Origin: an uncultured Clostridia bacterium
GTDB taxonomy: Bacteria > Bacillota > Clostridia > Oscillospirales > Ruminococcaceae
Direction of reading: 5' to 3'
DNA: 64,000 bases
NCBI GenBank assembly: GCA_947627205.1
Contig: CANQVE010000001.1
Coordinates: 124,001-188,000, forward strand
Of this stretch, positions 1 to 8,928 are shown piece by piece. The translations under genes and the position numbers were made by a program. The notes below the pieces were generated by a model. The model made no database searches. It worked only from the letters and a program-made list of their open reading frames with translations, and was not told the origin of the DNA. Within the stretch, counting starts at the first letter, position 1. Each line of letters opens with the position of its first letter.

Positions 1-89
1 TTTCCCTTTGCTATAACGCTCTCGTTGTCCATATCGAGAAGCTGATATTTAAGCGAGGAGCTGCCGGCATTGATAACTAAGATCTTCAT
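1..89 (-). CDS. ackA: Acetate kinase, N-terminal fragment (cut by window edge)
   Basis: Only the first 29 codons lie in the window. The reverse strand reads [20 protein letters not shown], which is the phosphate-binding N-terminus of acetate kinases (NAGSSSLK). The enzyme interconverts acetyl phosphate and acetate with ATP formation, the last step of acetate fermentation in the cytoplasm. An AGGAAA Shine-Dalgarno lies upstream of the ATG at 89. The gene is divergent from tmcAL, whose product activates acetate, so an acetate-related gene neighbourhood is plausible. The rest of the gene, and pta if present, lies left of the window. It is too short for the ORF track. Confidence 0.93.
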   Translation of the reverse strand, partial: MKILVINAGSSSLKYQLLDMDNESVIAKG

Positions 90-186
90 TGTTTCAAATT
101 TCCTTTCATATAATAAAAATAGCCACATAGCCACTTTCATTTTAAAACATTTATTAAAAAAAATCAAGGGCTTTTGTAAAATTTTA

Positions 187-215
187 TTGATTTTATTTAA
201 GAAATGTTGTAAAAT
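187..215 (+). promoter_or_regulatory. Sigma-A promoter of tmcAL-murL-murD2
   Basis: TTGATT (-35) and TAAAAT (-10) are separated by 17 bp, about 34 bp before the tmcAL ATG. An AGAGGA ribosome site follows. This would drive the three overlapping genes to 4029. Confidence 0.6.
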
Positions 216-248
216 ATACTAAGTAAATAATTTTAAAAGAGGACATCT

Positions 249-1418
249 ATGTATACGGCGGCAGTTATTGCGGAATTTAACCCGTTCCATAACGGGCATA
301 AACACCTTATTGAAACGGCGCGGAAAGCGGGAGCAACACACGTTTTATGCATTATGAGCGGAAATTTTGTCCAGCGCGGAGACGCGGCGATATTCGACAA
401 ATTTGCACGCGCAAGGGCTGCTCTCGAAAACGGCGCAGATCTTGTAATTGAACTTCCCGCAAGGTTTTCGCTTATGTCTGCGGAGGGATTTGCAAGGGGC
501 GCGGTCGGAATCTTATCCGAGCTTAATGTTACGGATATGCTTGCTTTCGGGAGCGAATGCGGAGATATTTCGGCTCTTGAAAAAGCGGCGGCGGCTGTGA
601 GACAATGCATACGCTCCGATAAATTCTGCGAGCAGATAAAGCTGGGGAAAAGCTATCCCGCGGCTTTACAGTTTGCCGTTAAGGAATACTGCGGCGAGGA
701 TATCGGCGAAATTTTAAAAAGCCCGAACAACACCCTCGGCATAGAATATCTAAATGCGCTTGAAAAGCTGAAAAACCGCATAAAGCCTTTTACGGTAAAG
801 CGTACCGTTCCTCACGGAGAACAGGGCTTTGAAAACGGGGAATTTGCGAGCGCGTCGCTTATACGGCAGATGATAATAAACGGCGAGGACTATTCCGCTT
901 TTGCGCCCGTTATAAACGAGCCGACGGCTGATATTTCACGGCTTGAGCGCGCGGTGCTTTCAAAACTAAGGTCGCTTTCCGAGGAAGAATTCCTCGGCGG
1001 GGCGGACTGTTCTAACGGTTTGGGAGAAAGGCTGTATAAAGCCGTAAAAAAAGCGGGGAGCCTAGATGAGCTGTACTTCCTCGCAAAAAACAAGAGCATA
1101 ACTTTAGCAAGGGTACGCCGAGCGGCGCTGTGTTTGTTTCTCGGCATAACGAAAGAATTTTCGCCGCCCGCTTATATACGCGTTCTGGGAATGAATGAGC
1201 GCGGAAAGGAAATTCTTTCGGCGGCGAAATGCAGACTGCCCGTGGACACTTCGCTGAAAGCGCTGTCATCGGCTTCTGCCTCGGCACACAGGCAGGCTTA
1301 TTCCGAAGCAAGGCTCGGAGATATTTACGCTCTTGCGTTTGAAACGCCCATTCCTTGCGGATATGATTTTACCGCAAAGCCCGTTATTATCCGAAACCAA
1401 AATAGAGGTACTGTATGA
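249..1418 (+). CDS. tmcAL: tRNA(Met) cytidine acetate ligase (TmcAL/YlbM)
   Basis: Family knowledge: TmcAL forms acetyl-adenylate from acetate and ATP and acetylates the wobble cytidine of elongator tRNA-Met. The N-terminus MYTAAVIAEFNPFHNGHKHL carries the HxGH-type nucleotidyltransferase motif (FHNGH) near residues 13-17, and SGNFVQRGD follows around residue 37, both typical of this family. The length of 389 aa is usual. The start is supported by AGAGGA 7-8 nt upstream. The stop overlaps the murL ATG (ATGA), so the two are translationally coupled. Divergence from ackA is a sensible context for an acetate-using enzyme. Older annotations call this family a nucleotidyltransferase or YlbM. Confidence 0.9.
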   Translation: MYTAAVIAEFNPFHNGHKHLIETARKAGATHVLCIMSGNFVQRGDAAIFDKFARARAALENGADLVIELPARFSLMSAEGFARGAVGILSELNVTDMLAFGSECGDISALEKAAAAVRQCIRSDKFCEQIKLGKSYPAALQFAVKEYCGEDIGEILKSPNNTLGIEYLNALEKLKNRIKPFTVKRTVPHGEQGFENGEFASASLIRQMIINGEDYSAFAPVINEPTADISRLERAVLSKLRSLSEEEFLGGADCSNGLGERLYKAVKKAGSLDELYFLAKNKSITLARVRRAALCLFLGITKEFSPPAYIRVLGMNERGKEILSAAKCRLPVDTSLKALSSASASAHRQAYSEARLGDIYALAFETPIPCGYDFTAKPVIIRNQNRGTV

Positions 1419-2734
1419 GCAATTTTGATGAACTAAGAACTAAACATCCGCTGTTTATCTATCACAGCTATGAGCTTAGCGAAAACAGCCTTACTTTCCA
1501 CTTTCAGATGGACGAATATCATTTTTATCCGAAGTGGGAATTTGACAAAAACTATTTGCAAGGGAATTTTTCACGGCTTCAGCTCGAAGAAGCGGCGTTC
1601 TCGCTGGGAATGGCGGAGCTTGTTTCATACTGGAAGTGCAGTTGCTGTCCTACGGTTGAAATAAAATGCAAAGGGCTTTCCGAATGGCAGAAAGAATGGT
1701 GGAAAAAGCTCTATTTTAACGGCTTGGGAGAATTTTTTTACCGAAACGGCATTGAAGCAGAATTTGACAGCTTTATGACAATAATCGCGCCCGAAAGCGA
1801 ACCGCTTCCCGAAACGAACAGCGTTCTGAACGGCGCGCTTGTTCCCGTGGGCGGAGGAAAGGACAGCGCCCTTACTCTTGAAATTCTTAAACAGGCTAAA
1901 GAGGACATAACGCCATATATTATAAACTCGCGAAAAGCAACAGCAGGCTGTGTCGAAGCGGCGGGCATTTCTCCCGAAAAGACGGTTTGTCCCCACAGAA
2001 CAATAGACAAAACTCTGCTTGAACTAAATAAAAAAGGCTATCTTAACGGTCATACGCCGTTTTCGGCGGTAGTGGCTTTTTCGGCTCTGCTTTTCGGGAT
2101 AATGACAAATAAAAGATACATCGTACTTTCAAACGAAAGCAGTGCGAACGAAACTTATGTCGAGGGAAAAAACGTAAACCACCAATACAGCAAATCCACC
2201 GAGTTTGAAAGTGATTTTCGCGTATACTGCGCGAAAACTTTCGGGAACTGCCCCGAATATTTCAGCCTACTGCGCCCGCTTTCAGAATGGCAGATAGCGC
2301 GCGCATTCGTAAATTATCCGCAGTATTTCCCCGTTTTCCAAAGCTGTAACCTCGGAGGGAAAACGGATATATGGTGCTGTAACTGCGCCAAATGCCTTTA
2401 TGTATACATTCTGCTCGCAGCATTTCTTGATGATGATACGCTTATAAAAATTTTCGGCTGTAATATGCTCGAAAAAGAGGAGCTTTCGGATATGCTCGAC
2501 GGGCTTATGCTCGAAAAAGAAGACAAGCCGTTTGAGTGCGTCGGAACGAAAAACGAAGTTAGGCTTTCGCTCTCAATGGCTCTTGAAAAAAGAAAGGCAA
2601 ATGTTCCCGCGCTTTTAAAACGGTTCAGTGAAAAATTCCCCGATTACAAGCCCGCTAAACTTACAAAGTTTTTTGACAGGAACAATTTCGTTCCCGAAAA
2701 ATTTACAGGATATGTGGAGATGCTCGCAAGATGA
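1415..2734 (+). CDS. murL: UDP-MurNAc-L-Ala-L-Glu epimerase (MurL)
   Basis: In the MurD2/MurL pathway described in Xanthomonas, this ATP-dependent enzyme epimerises the terminal L-Glu of UDP-MurNAc-L-Ala-L-Glu to D-Glu. The sequence shows a PP-loop-like ALVPVGGGKDSA motif near residue 145, NGHTPFSAVVAF, a VNHQYSKSTEFESDF block, SLLRPLSEWQIARAF and a cysteine-rich CCNCAKCLYVYILLA segment, in the order I recall for this family. The length of 439 aa fits. It overlaps tmcAL and murD2 by 4 bp on each side (ATGA junctions). The adjacent murD-family ligase supports the pairing strongly. Which isomer is used in this organism is inferred, not shown. Confidence 0.87.
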   Translation: MSNFDELRTKHPLFIYHSYELSENSLTFHFQMDEYHFYPKWEFDKNYLQGNFSRLQLEEAAFSLGMAELVSYWKCSCCPTVEIKCKGLSEWQKEWWKKLYFNGLGEFFYRNGIEAEFDSFMTIIAPESEPLPETNSVLNGALVPVGGGKDSALTLEILKQAKEDITPYIINSRKATAGCVEAAGISPEKTVCPHRTIDKTLLELNKKGYLNGHTPFSAVVAFSALLFGIMTNKRYIVLSNESSANETYVEGKNVNHQYSKSTEFESDFRVYCAKTFGNCPEYFSLLRPLSEWQIARAFVNYPQYFPVFQSCNLGGKTDIWCCNCAKCLYVYILLAAFLDDDTLIKIFGCNMLEKEELSDMLDGLMLEKEDKPFECVGTKNEVRLSLSMALEKRKANVPALLKRFSEKFPDYKPAKLTKFFDRNNFVPEKFTGYVEMLAR

Positions 2735-4029
2735 AATATGATGAACTAAAACCGATATTCAGCGGAAAAAGAGCCGTTATTCTCGGCTACGGTCGCGAGG
2801 GGAAAAGCTGGCTCGAAATATTAAAGGAACTGAATGTCTGCAAGGAAATAGCCGTTGCCGATATGAACGAGCTTTCTATTCCCGATATAACGACAATTTC
2901 GGGAGAAAACTATCTTGAAAAATGCGCGACATACGACCTTATTTTACAATCGCCCGGGGTTATCGTAAAAAACAGGCTCGATGAAAAGACGAAAGCGAAG
3001 ATACTGACGCAGACCGAGCTTCTTTTAATGCTTCACCCGTGCAAAATAATCGGCATAACGGGGACAAAGGGAAAGTCAACTACGTCTTCTCTTATTTATC
3101 ACTTTCTAAAGGCAAACGGCATAAACTCAATGCTTATAGGAAACATCGGCATTCCCCCGCTCCAAAGGCTCGAAGAGATGAACGAAGATACGACGGCGGT
3201 CTTGGAGATGAGCTGTCATCAGCTTGAATTTGTAAGGCATTCGCCCGATATTTCGGTTTTGCTGAATATCTTCCCCGAACACCTCGACCACTATGTTGAT
3301 TTTAACGCTTATGCAAACGCAAAGCGCAATATAGCGCGGTTTCAGGATAAAGACGGCGTTGCTGTAATAAACAAAGCTCTTCTGCCCGCCGAAACGAAAG
3401 CGAAAGTATTTACCGCTGCGCTCGACGAAAATGCGGACATTTGGACGGACGGCACGGACATTTTTATGTTCGGAGAAAAACTTGCAAACATAAAAACCTC
3501 TCTTTGCGGAAAGCATAATTTGTATAATATAGCCGTTGCGCTTGCGGCGGCGGTAAAAGCGGGAGCGGACAAGGACAAGTGCCTTTTGTCGCTGAATGAT
3601 TTCAATGCTCTCGAACACAGGCTCGAAAAAGTAACAGTAATAAACGGCGTTGAATATATAAACGACAGCATAAGCACCGTGCCCGAAGCGGCGATCGCGG
3701 CGGTAAAGGCTTTTGACGGCGTTGACTGTCTTATTCTCGGAGGAATGGACAGAGGGATATCTTATGATAAATTAGGAGATTTTTTAAACGGCGGAGAAGT
3801 CGCAAACGTCATTCTCCTGCCCGATACGGGAAAAAGGCTGGCGAAGCTCATAACGAACGAAAACGTAAACGTTGTGTTCGCACAGAATATGGAGCAGGCG
3901 GTCGAAACTTCCGCCAGGCTCGCGAAAAAGCGCGTTGTGCTCTCCCCCGCCGCAGCAAGCTACGGGTTTTATAAAAACTTTGAGGAAAGAGGGAGACACT
4001 TTAAAAGCCTTGTTATGGAACTGAAATAA
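2731..4029 (+). CDS. murD2: UDP-MurNAc-L-Ala--L-Glu ligase (MurD2-type)
   Basis: This is a Mur ligase: an N-terminal Rossmann-like ILGYGREGKSW motif (residues 18-28), the ATP-binding loop GITGTKGKSTTS (about residue 110), then a typical central and C-terminal ligase fold ending in SPAAASYGFYKNFEERG. Canonical MurD adds D-Glu to UDP-MurNAc-L-Ala in the cytoplasm. The GREG variant and the overlap with murL point instead to the L-Glu-adding MurD2 form, an inference from context. The length of 432 aa is normal. It starts at an ATG overlapping the murL stop. If the genome has another murD and a murI racemase, this pair would be an auxiliary route. Confidence 0.85.
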   Translation: MKYDELKPIFSGKRAVILGYGREGKSWLEILKELNVCKEIAVADMNELSIPDITTISGENYLEKCATYDLILQSPGVIVKNRLDEKTKAKILTQTELLLMLHPCKIIGITGTKGKSTTSSLIYHFLKANGINSMLIGNIGIPPLQRLEEMNEDTTAVLEMSCHQLEFVRHSPDISVLLNIFPEHLDHYVDFNAYANAKRNIARFQDKDGVAVINKALLPAETKAKVFTAALDENADIWTDGTDIFMFGEKLANIKTSLCGKHNLYNIAVALAAAVKAGADKDKCLLSLNDFNALEHRLEKVTVINGVEYINDSISTVPEAAIAAVKAFDGVDCLILGGMDRGISYDKLGDFLNGGEVANVILLPDTGKRLAKLITNENVNVVFAQNMEQAVETSARLAKKRVVLSPAAASYGFYKNFEERGRHFKSLVMELK

Positions 4030-4074
4030 AATTTAGGGGAAAACCTTTTTCAAATGGTTCTCCCCTTAAATTTT
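4028..4074. terminator. Bidirectional hairpin between convergent murD2 and dnaJ
   Basis: Imperfect inverted repeat AAAATTTAGGGGAAAACC and GGTTCTCCCCTTAAATTTT, starting at the end of murD2. A/T runs flank it on both sides, so it could end transcription from either direction. Confidence 0.65.
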
Positions 4075-4092
4075 CTATAACTGTTTGATCCG

Positions 4093-4127
4093 AATTCTTA
4101 CCTCTTACCTCTAACCTCTTACCTCTA
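4093..4127 (-). repeat. TARAGGN heptad repeat abutting the dnaJ stop codon
   Basis: On the dnaJ strand the sequence after the last sense codon is TAGAGGTAAGAGGTTAGAGG and continues for about 35 nt. Stop triplets occur every 7 nt and therefore in all three frames. The first TAG of the array is the dnaJ stop codon itself. Related tracts occur at 20.1, 20.4, 33.2, 53.0, 60.8 and 63.0 kb. Confidence 0.85.
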
Positions 4128-5288
4128 CTTGAACATATCTTTAAGTTTATCAAAAAAGCCTTTGCGCTTTTCGTAGTTTTTATCATCAAGCGTTTCGTCA
4201 AAAGCGATAAGCGCCTCTTTCTGCTTTTTGTTCAAGTTTTTCGGAACTTCAACTACCATTTTTACAAGCTGGTCGCCCCTGTCGCCGGGGTTTCTCTGCA
4301 GGCGCTGAACGCCCTTTCCGCGAAGCCTGAATACCTGACCGGGCTGTGTTCCCGCGGGGACTTTATAGCTTACCATTCCGTCAATTGTCGGAACGTCTAT
4401 CTCCGCACCGCAGACCGCCTGCATATATGTTATCGGGAAATCTATCAGGATATCGTCCTCGTCGCGCTTGAATACGGGATCGCTCTTTACGGAAATTCTT
4501 ACTTTCAAGTCACCGTGCTGACCGCCGTTTGTGCCTGCCGCACCTTTTCCGCGAACAGAGAGCGTAATTCCGTTATCAACGCCCGCAGGGACGTTTACAT
4601 TTACGGTCTTTGTCTGCATGGTTCTTCCCGAACCCGCGCACTTCGAGCAGGGCTTTTCGATTATCTTTCCCTTTCCTCCGCACTTTGTACAGGGCTTTTG
4701 CGTCTGCATCATTCCGAACATACTGCGCTGCTGTACGGTAACAACTCCCCTGCCGTTGCAATCGGGGCAGGTCTTTACAGTGCTTCCCGCAGCTGCGCCC
4801 GTGCCTTTACAGTCGGGACATTCTTCAAGACAGCTTACGTTTATGTTTTTGGAAACGCCCTTACATGCTTCCATAAAGCTGATATCAAGATTAACGGCAA
4901 TATCCGAGCCTCTCTTTGCGGCGCTTCCGTTCGCAGAACGGCTCGAAGAAAAACCTCCTCCGAAACCGCCGAAGCCTCCTCCGAAAATGTCCGCGAAGAT
5001 GTCGCCGAGGTCGACGCCGTCAAAACCGCCCGTGAAATTCGCCCCGCCGCCATAGCTCGGATCAATGCCCGCAAAGCCGAACTGGTCGTATTTTGCGCGC
5101 TTTTCGGGATCCGAAAGCACCTGATTTGCCTCGTTTATCTCCTTAAACTTTTCCTCCGCCTCGGGGTTGTCGGGGTTTAAGTCGGGGTGATACTGCTTTG
5201 CAAGTTTTCTGTACGCCTTTTTTATCTCGGCGTCAGTCGCTCCTTTTTGCAGTCCCAAAACCTCGTAATAATCTCTTTTGTCTGCCAT
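4125..5288 (-). CDS. dnaJ: Chaperone DnaJ (Hsp40)
   Basis: This is a co-chaperone that delivers unfolded proteins to DnaK and stimulates its ATPase. The sequence shows the full class I layout: J domain (residues 5-70) with the YHPDL HPD motif, a Gly/Phe-rich linker ([11 protein letters not shown]), four zinc-binding CxxCxGxG repeats ([32 protein letters not shown]) and the C-terminal substrate-binding domain. The length of 387 aa is standard. The ATG at 5288 follows a GAGGGAATA ribosome site 12 bp after the DUF4241 gene, so it is the last gene of the CIRCE-controlled operon. The natural C-terminus DKLKDMFK ends directly at a heptad repeat. Confidence 0.97.
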   Translation of the reverse strand: MADKRDYYEVLGLQKGATDAEIKKAYRKLAKQYHPDLNPDNPEAEEKFKEINEANQVLSDPEKRAKYDQFGFAGIDPSYGGGANFTGGFDGVDLGDIFADIFGGGFGGFGGGFSSSRSANGSAAKRGSDIAVNLDISFMEACKGVSKNINVSCLEECPDCKGTGAAAGSTVKTCPDCNGRGVVTVQQRSMFGMMQTQKPCTKCGGKGKIIEKPCSKCAGSGRTMQTKTVNVNVPAGVDNGITLSVRGKGAAGTNGGQHGDLKVRISVKSDPVFKRDEDDILIDFPITYMQAVCGAEIDVPTIDGMVSYKVPAGTQPGQVFRLRGKGVQRLQRNPGDRGDQLVKMVVEVPKNLNKKQKEALIAFDETLDDKNYEKRKGFFDKLKDMFK

Positions 5289-5302
5289 AATTATTCCCTC
5301 TT

Positions 5303-6373
5303 TTACTCTGCACCTATTTCACTTTTGTCAAACAAGTCGGGATCAACAAGCGGAGTTACAAGCTCGCATATCTCTCCGCTTTTGTCATATCCCCAGAAGC
5401 ACTGATAATATCCGTCGCCGAAACCCGACGATATCATAACCATTTTTTCGTTTGTGTCGGGATTTGTCCACTCGGTAAAGTCGCCGCCCTCGCGCTGAAA
5501 TGCGGGGAGCTTTTTATAGCTTTCGGCGAGAATTGACGCGAAATAATCGTCATAGTGGTTTTTATCGGGATTTGCTTTGTGCCATTTATCTATCCACTCG
5601 CCCATTTTATCCGCGCCTTTTGCGTCAATAAAGCACGTCATGCCTGCGTCCACGGGATAACCCGTCCATATCGTGCCGTCCTTTGAAACGTTCGCCGCGG
5701 TTTCGGGAACGGGCTTTGCAAGCTCATAGCGAACGGCTTTCGTGTCCTTTATCTTAAGCCGCGCGGTGCAAATTCTTATTCCCGTGATACGGCTTCGGCA
5801 AATGCTCACCTCGGCGGGATATGTGCCGTTTGGAATTTCCTGCTCCAAAGTCGGCATAAACTTTCCCATTGCGATATAACAAAGCGGATCGGCGACAACA
5901 ACGTGATTTGACGTTATATCTACCTTTCCGACTTCGAGGAAATTCCGCGTCACGTTCTTTACAAACTGCCTGTCGGTCTTGTCAGCGTCAAGCGTCATGC
6001 TTTGGACATACGCCTGATTTTTCTTAAACAGCGTATTTATAGCCGCTTTCATTTGCTCGCGCGCATTAAAATCGCGGATAAATGCCGCCATTCTCTGCCC
6101 AAAATCCAGCGCGGTCTTTTCGTCGTACAGGTCCCTCATACCCGTGAAAACGTGCCCGCAGTTTTCAAGAGAATTGCCCTCATAACCTCCCGCAACGCCG
6201 ATAAACCACTTTCCGAGAGCGGTTTTTTTGTATCTTATGACGTAATACGTCAGACCGTCCATAACGAAGTCATGCGTTGCTTCGATTTTAGCGGGAGATT
6301 TGCCGAAATCTTTCGTCTTTTTGAGCCATTCGGACAAAGCCTTGCACGCGGCGTTAGCCTGTTCGTTGTTCAT
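5303..6373 (-). CDS. DUF4241-containing protein inserted in the dnaK operon
   Basis: Function unknown. The C-terminal two thirds (about residues 150-350) resemble DUF4241: a VADPLCYIA start, a strand carrying PAEVSICRS, and a [14 protein letters not shown] segment, ending with a [16 protein letters not shown] motif. The N-terminal 140 residues look like a separate alpha/beta domain. No signal peptide or membrane segment is visible, so it is probably cytoplasmic. It lies 88 bp after dnaK and 14 bp before dnaJ on the same strand, with a strong GC hairpin in front. It should be transcribed with the chaperones, though a stress role is only inferred from position. An immunity or binding role cannot be excluded. 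Confidence 0.7.
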   Translation of the reverse strand: MNNEQANAACKALSEWLKKTKDFGKSPAKIEATHDFVMDGLTYYVIRYKKTALGKWFIGVAGGYEGNSLENCGHVFTGMRDLYDEKTALDFGQRMAAFIRDFNAREQMKAAINTLFKKNQAYVQSMTLDADKTDRQFVKNVTRNFLEVGKVDITSNHVVVADPLCYIAMGKFMPTLEQEIPNGTYPAEVSICRSRITGIRICTARLKIKDTKAVRYELAKPVPETAANVSKDGTIWTGYPVDAGMTCFIDAKGADKMGEWIDKWHKANPDKNHYDDYFASILAESYKKLPAFQREGGDFTEWTNPDTNEKMVMISSGFGDGYYQCFWGYDKSGEICELVTPLVDPDLFDKSEIGAE

Positions 6374-6413
6374 TCCGTCCTCCGTATACCGCAGTTATCA
6401 ATATACTGCAAAT

Positions 6414-6440
6414 CGCCGAGCGGCGGAAAACCGCTCGGCG
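6414..6440 (-). other. Strong GC hairpin between dnaK and the DUF4241 gene
   Basis: Perfect 10-bp arms CGCCGAGCGG and CCGCTCGGCG with a 7-nt loop and no U-tract on the transcribed strand. It is more likely an mRNA-processing or stabilising hairpin than a full terminator. It could tune the ratio of DnaK to the downstream products. Confidence 0.65.
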
Positions 6441-6461
6441 TTGTGCATAAACTAAACAATA

Positions 6462-8294
6462 TTACTTTTCGGTGTACTCAACGTCAACAGCGCCGTCGTC
6501 GTTATCTGAGCCGTTATTGCCGTTATTGCCTGCGCCCTGAGCACCCTGCGCGCCCTCGGGAGCGCTAGCCTGATATACCTTTTGAGCTACCCCGTAAAAC
6601 GCGTTCTGAAGCTCGTCTTTGGCTTTCTTTATTGCCTCGATATCAGTACCCTTGAGGGCTTCTTCGAGAGCGGTTATCTTCGGCTCTACCTTTGCCTTGT
6701 CGTCTGCGGAAACCTTGTCGCCGAACTCGCTCATTGACTTCTTTGCCTGATAGCACAAAGAGTCAGCTTCGTTTCTTGCGTCAACGTCCTCTTTGCGCTT
6801 CTTGTCCTCTGCGGCATACGCTTCAGCTTCTTTAACAGCCTTGTCTATATCTTCCTTGCTCATATTTGTAGAAGCGGTTATGGAGATGTGCTGTTCCTTG
6901 CCCGTGCCGAGGTCTTTTGCAGATACGTTTACAATGCCGTTTGCGTCAATGTCGAAAGTAACTTCTATCTGCGGGATACCGCGGGGAGCGGGAGCAATTC
7001 CGTCAAGACGGAAGTTTCCTATGGACTTGTTGTCCTTTGCAAACTCACGCTCGCCCTGCAAAACGTTTATATCGACAGAGGGCTGATTGTCCGCATAAGT
7101 CGTAAATACCTTGCTTTCCTTTGTAGGAATGGTGGTGTTTCTTGCGATCATTCTCGTGCATACGCCGCCCGCTGTTTCAATACCGAGCGAAAGCGGAGTA
7201 ACGTCGAGAAGAACGATACCTTGTACTTCCTTATTGAGAACACCGCCCTGAATTGAAGCTCCGATAGCTACGCACTCGTCGGGGTTAATTCCCTTGAACG
7301 GCTCTTTTCCGAGGAAGTTCTTTACCATGTCCTGAACTGCGGGAATTCTGGTCGAACCGCCGACAAGAAGTATCTTGTGTATCTCGCTCTTTTCAAGACC
7401 GCTGTCGGCAATAGCCTGCTTCAGCGGGCCCATTGTCATATCGACAAGGTCTGCGGTAAGCTCGTTGAACTTTGCTCTCGAAAGCGTAACGTTCAGGTGC
7501 TTAGGACCTGTTGCGTCGGCGGTTATATACGGAATGGAAATGTTTACGGAAGTGGAGTTTGAAAGCGCTATTTTTGCCTTTTCAGCCTCGTCTTTAAGTC
7601 TCTGCATTGCGAACTTGTCGTTTGAAAGGTCAATTCCGTCGGACTTCTTAAATTCGCTCTTGAGATAGTCCATTATCCTCTGGTCGAAATCGTCGCCGCC
7701 GAGGTGGTTGTTTCCTGCGGTAGCAAGAACTTCCTGAACGCCGTCGCCGATGTTTATGACAGATACGTCGAACGTACCGCCGCCGAGGTCGTAAACAACA
7801 ATGTTCTGGTCCTCTTCCTTATCTACGCCGTATGCGAGAGCCGCCGCCGTAGGCTCGTTTATGATACGCTGAACATTAAGTCCCGCAATTTGTCCTGCGT
7901 CCTTTGTAGCCTGGCGCTGGCTGTCTGTAAAGTATGCGGGAACGGTTATTACCGCGTCCGTGACTTTTTCGCCGAGATATGCTTCAGCGTCGTTTTTCAG
8001 CTTCTGAAGTATCATTGCCGAAATTTCCTGGGGAGTGTACTTTTTGCCGTCAATGTCAACTTTGTAGTCGCTTCCCATGTGACGCTTAATTGAAATAACG
8101 GTCTTTTCGGGATTCTGTACAGCCTGGTTCTTTGCAAGCTGACCTACAAGTCTTTCTCCGTCCTTTGTAAACGCAACAACGGAGGGGGTTGTTCTTGAAC
8201 CCTCGGAGTTTGTAATAACGACAGGCTCGCCGCCCTCTATTACGGATACGCAGCTGTTTGTCGTGCCTAAGTCAATACCTATTATCTTGCTCAT
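6462..8294 (-). CDS. dnaK: Chaperone DnaK (Hsp70)
   Basis: ATP-dependent cytoplasmic chaperone. The protein opens with [14 protein letters not shown], the phosphate-1 loop of the actin-like ATPase, and contains [13 protein letters not shown] and [10 protein letters not shown], followed by the substrate-binding domain and a helical lid. It ends in a Gly/Asn-rich tail and the acidic motif [10 protein letters not shown]. The length of 610 aa is normal for Firmicutes. An AGGAG site precedes the ATG at 8294. It lies 49 bp after grpE within the hrcA operon and is therefore expected to be derepressed by heat when HrcA leaves the CIRCE element. Confidence 0.98.
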   Translation of the reverse strand: MSKIIGIDLGTTNSCVSVIEGGEPVVITNSEGSRTTPSVVAFTKDGERLVGQLAKNQAVQNPEKTVISIKRHMGSDYKVDIDGKKYTPQEISAMILQKLKNDAEAYLGEKVTDAVITVPAYFTDSQRQATKDAGQIAGLNVQRIINEPTAAALAYGVDKEEDQNIVVYDLGGGTFDVSVINIGDGVQEVLATAGNNHLGGDDFDQRIMDYLKSEFKKSDGIDLSNDKFAMQRLKDEAEKAKIALSNSTSVNISIPYITADATGPKHLNVTLSRAKFNELTADLVDMTMGPLKQAIADSGLEKSEIHKILLVGGSTRIPAVQDMVKNFLGKEPFKGINPDECVAIGASIQGGVLNKEVQGIVLLDVTPLSLGIETAGGVCTRMIARNTTIPTKESKVFTTYADNQPSVDINVLQGEREFAKDNKSIGNFRLDGIAPAPRGIPQIEVTFDIDANGIVNVSAKDLGTGKEQHISITASTNMSKEDIDKAVKEAEAYAAEDKKRKEDVDARNEADSLCYQAKKSMSEFGDKVSADDKAKVEPKITALEEALKGTDIEAIKKAKDELQNAFYGVAQKVYQASAPEGAQGAQGAGNNGNNGSDNDDGAVDVEYTEK

Positions 8295-8343
8295 AATTAT
8301 ATCTCCTTTTCAATAATAAAAGATTTTAAGTTTTTGCTCTTTG

Positions 8344-8928
8344 CTATTCGGCAACTGCCACTATTGCAAACCTTATGACCTTGTCGCCGATCTTATAACC
8401 CTTTGCAAAGGTCTGAACGATCTTGCCGCTTTCTCCTCCGGGAACTTTCTGGACCGCCTGATGATAATTCGGGGAGAACGTTTCGCCGTCGCTCTTTATC
8501 TCCTCAACGCCAAGACTTTTGAGCGTTTCACAGAAGCTGTCGAAGATCATCTTTACGCCGCTTTTGTAGTTCTCGTCGGAACATTCTGCCGCTAAAGCCC
8601 TTTCGAGATTGTCCATAACGGGCAGGAACTTTGATGTGACGTTCGTTATGATGTCCGCTCTCAATGCGTCCTTTTCGCGCTGCGAACGCTTTCGGAAGTT
8701 GTCATACTCCGCCATTGTCCTCAAAAGCTGATCCTTTACGGCTTTAAGCTCTTCGGCAATTTTGCTGTCCTCGTCTTTGATTTCCTCGGCAGTGTCCGCG
8801 CCGTCCTCGGCTTGCTTTTCGGGCTCGGTCGTCTCTTTTGCCTCGGTTGCCTCATTTGTCTCGGTTGCCTCATTTGTCTCGGTTGCCTCGTTCTCGTTCA
8901 CTTCGGACTTTTCTTCTTCATTCATCAT
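8344..8928 (-). CDS. grpE: Nucleotide exchange factor GrpE
   Basis: GrpE releases ADP from DnaK. The conserved core runs from AEYDNFRKRSQREKD (about residue 75 onwards) to the C-terminal GDKVIRFAIVAVAE beta domain. The N-terminus is unusually repetitive, with a hexapeptide NEATET repeated about three times and Glu/Thr-rich sequence, probably disordered. The ORF track starts at 8934, but AAGGGAG ends directly against that ATG. The in-frame ATG at 8928 has a 6-nt gap and is the better start; 8925 is also possible. The start lies inside the end of hrcA, so the two are coupled. Confidence 0.93.
   Translation of the reverse strand: MMNEEEKSEVNENEATETNEATETNEATEAKETTEPEKQAEDGADTAEEIKDEDSKIAEELKAVKDQLLRTMAEYDNFRKRSQREKDALRADIITNVTSKFLPVMDNLERALAAECSDENYKSGVKMIFDSFCETLKSLGVEEIKSDGETFSPNYHQAVQKVPGGESGKIVQTFAKGYKIGDKVIRFAIVAVAE
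8842..8892. repeat. 18-bp tandem repeat inside grpE
   Basis: The unit CTCGGTTGCCTCATTTGT occurs twice and then partially a third time, encoding the (NEATET)n segment of GrpE. An in-frame 18-bp unit can expand or contract without shifting the frame. Confidence 0.9.

Noticed and set aside
4515-5180. 221-aa and 174-aa plus-strand ORFs opposite dnaJ
   Set aside because: Shadows of dnaJ: no ribosome site, composition of an antisense frame, and the minus-strand gene is certain.
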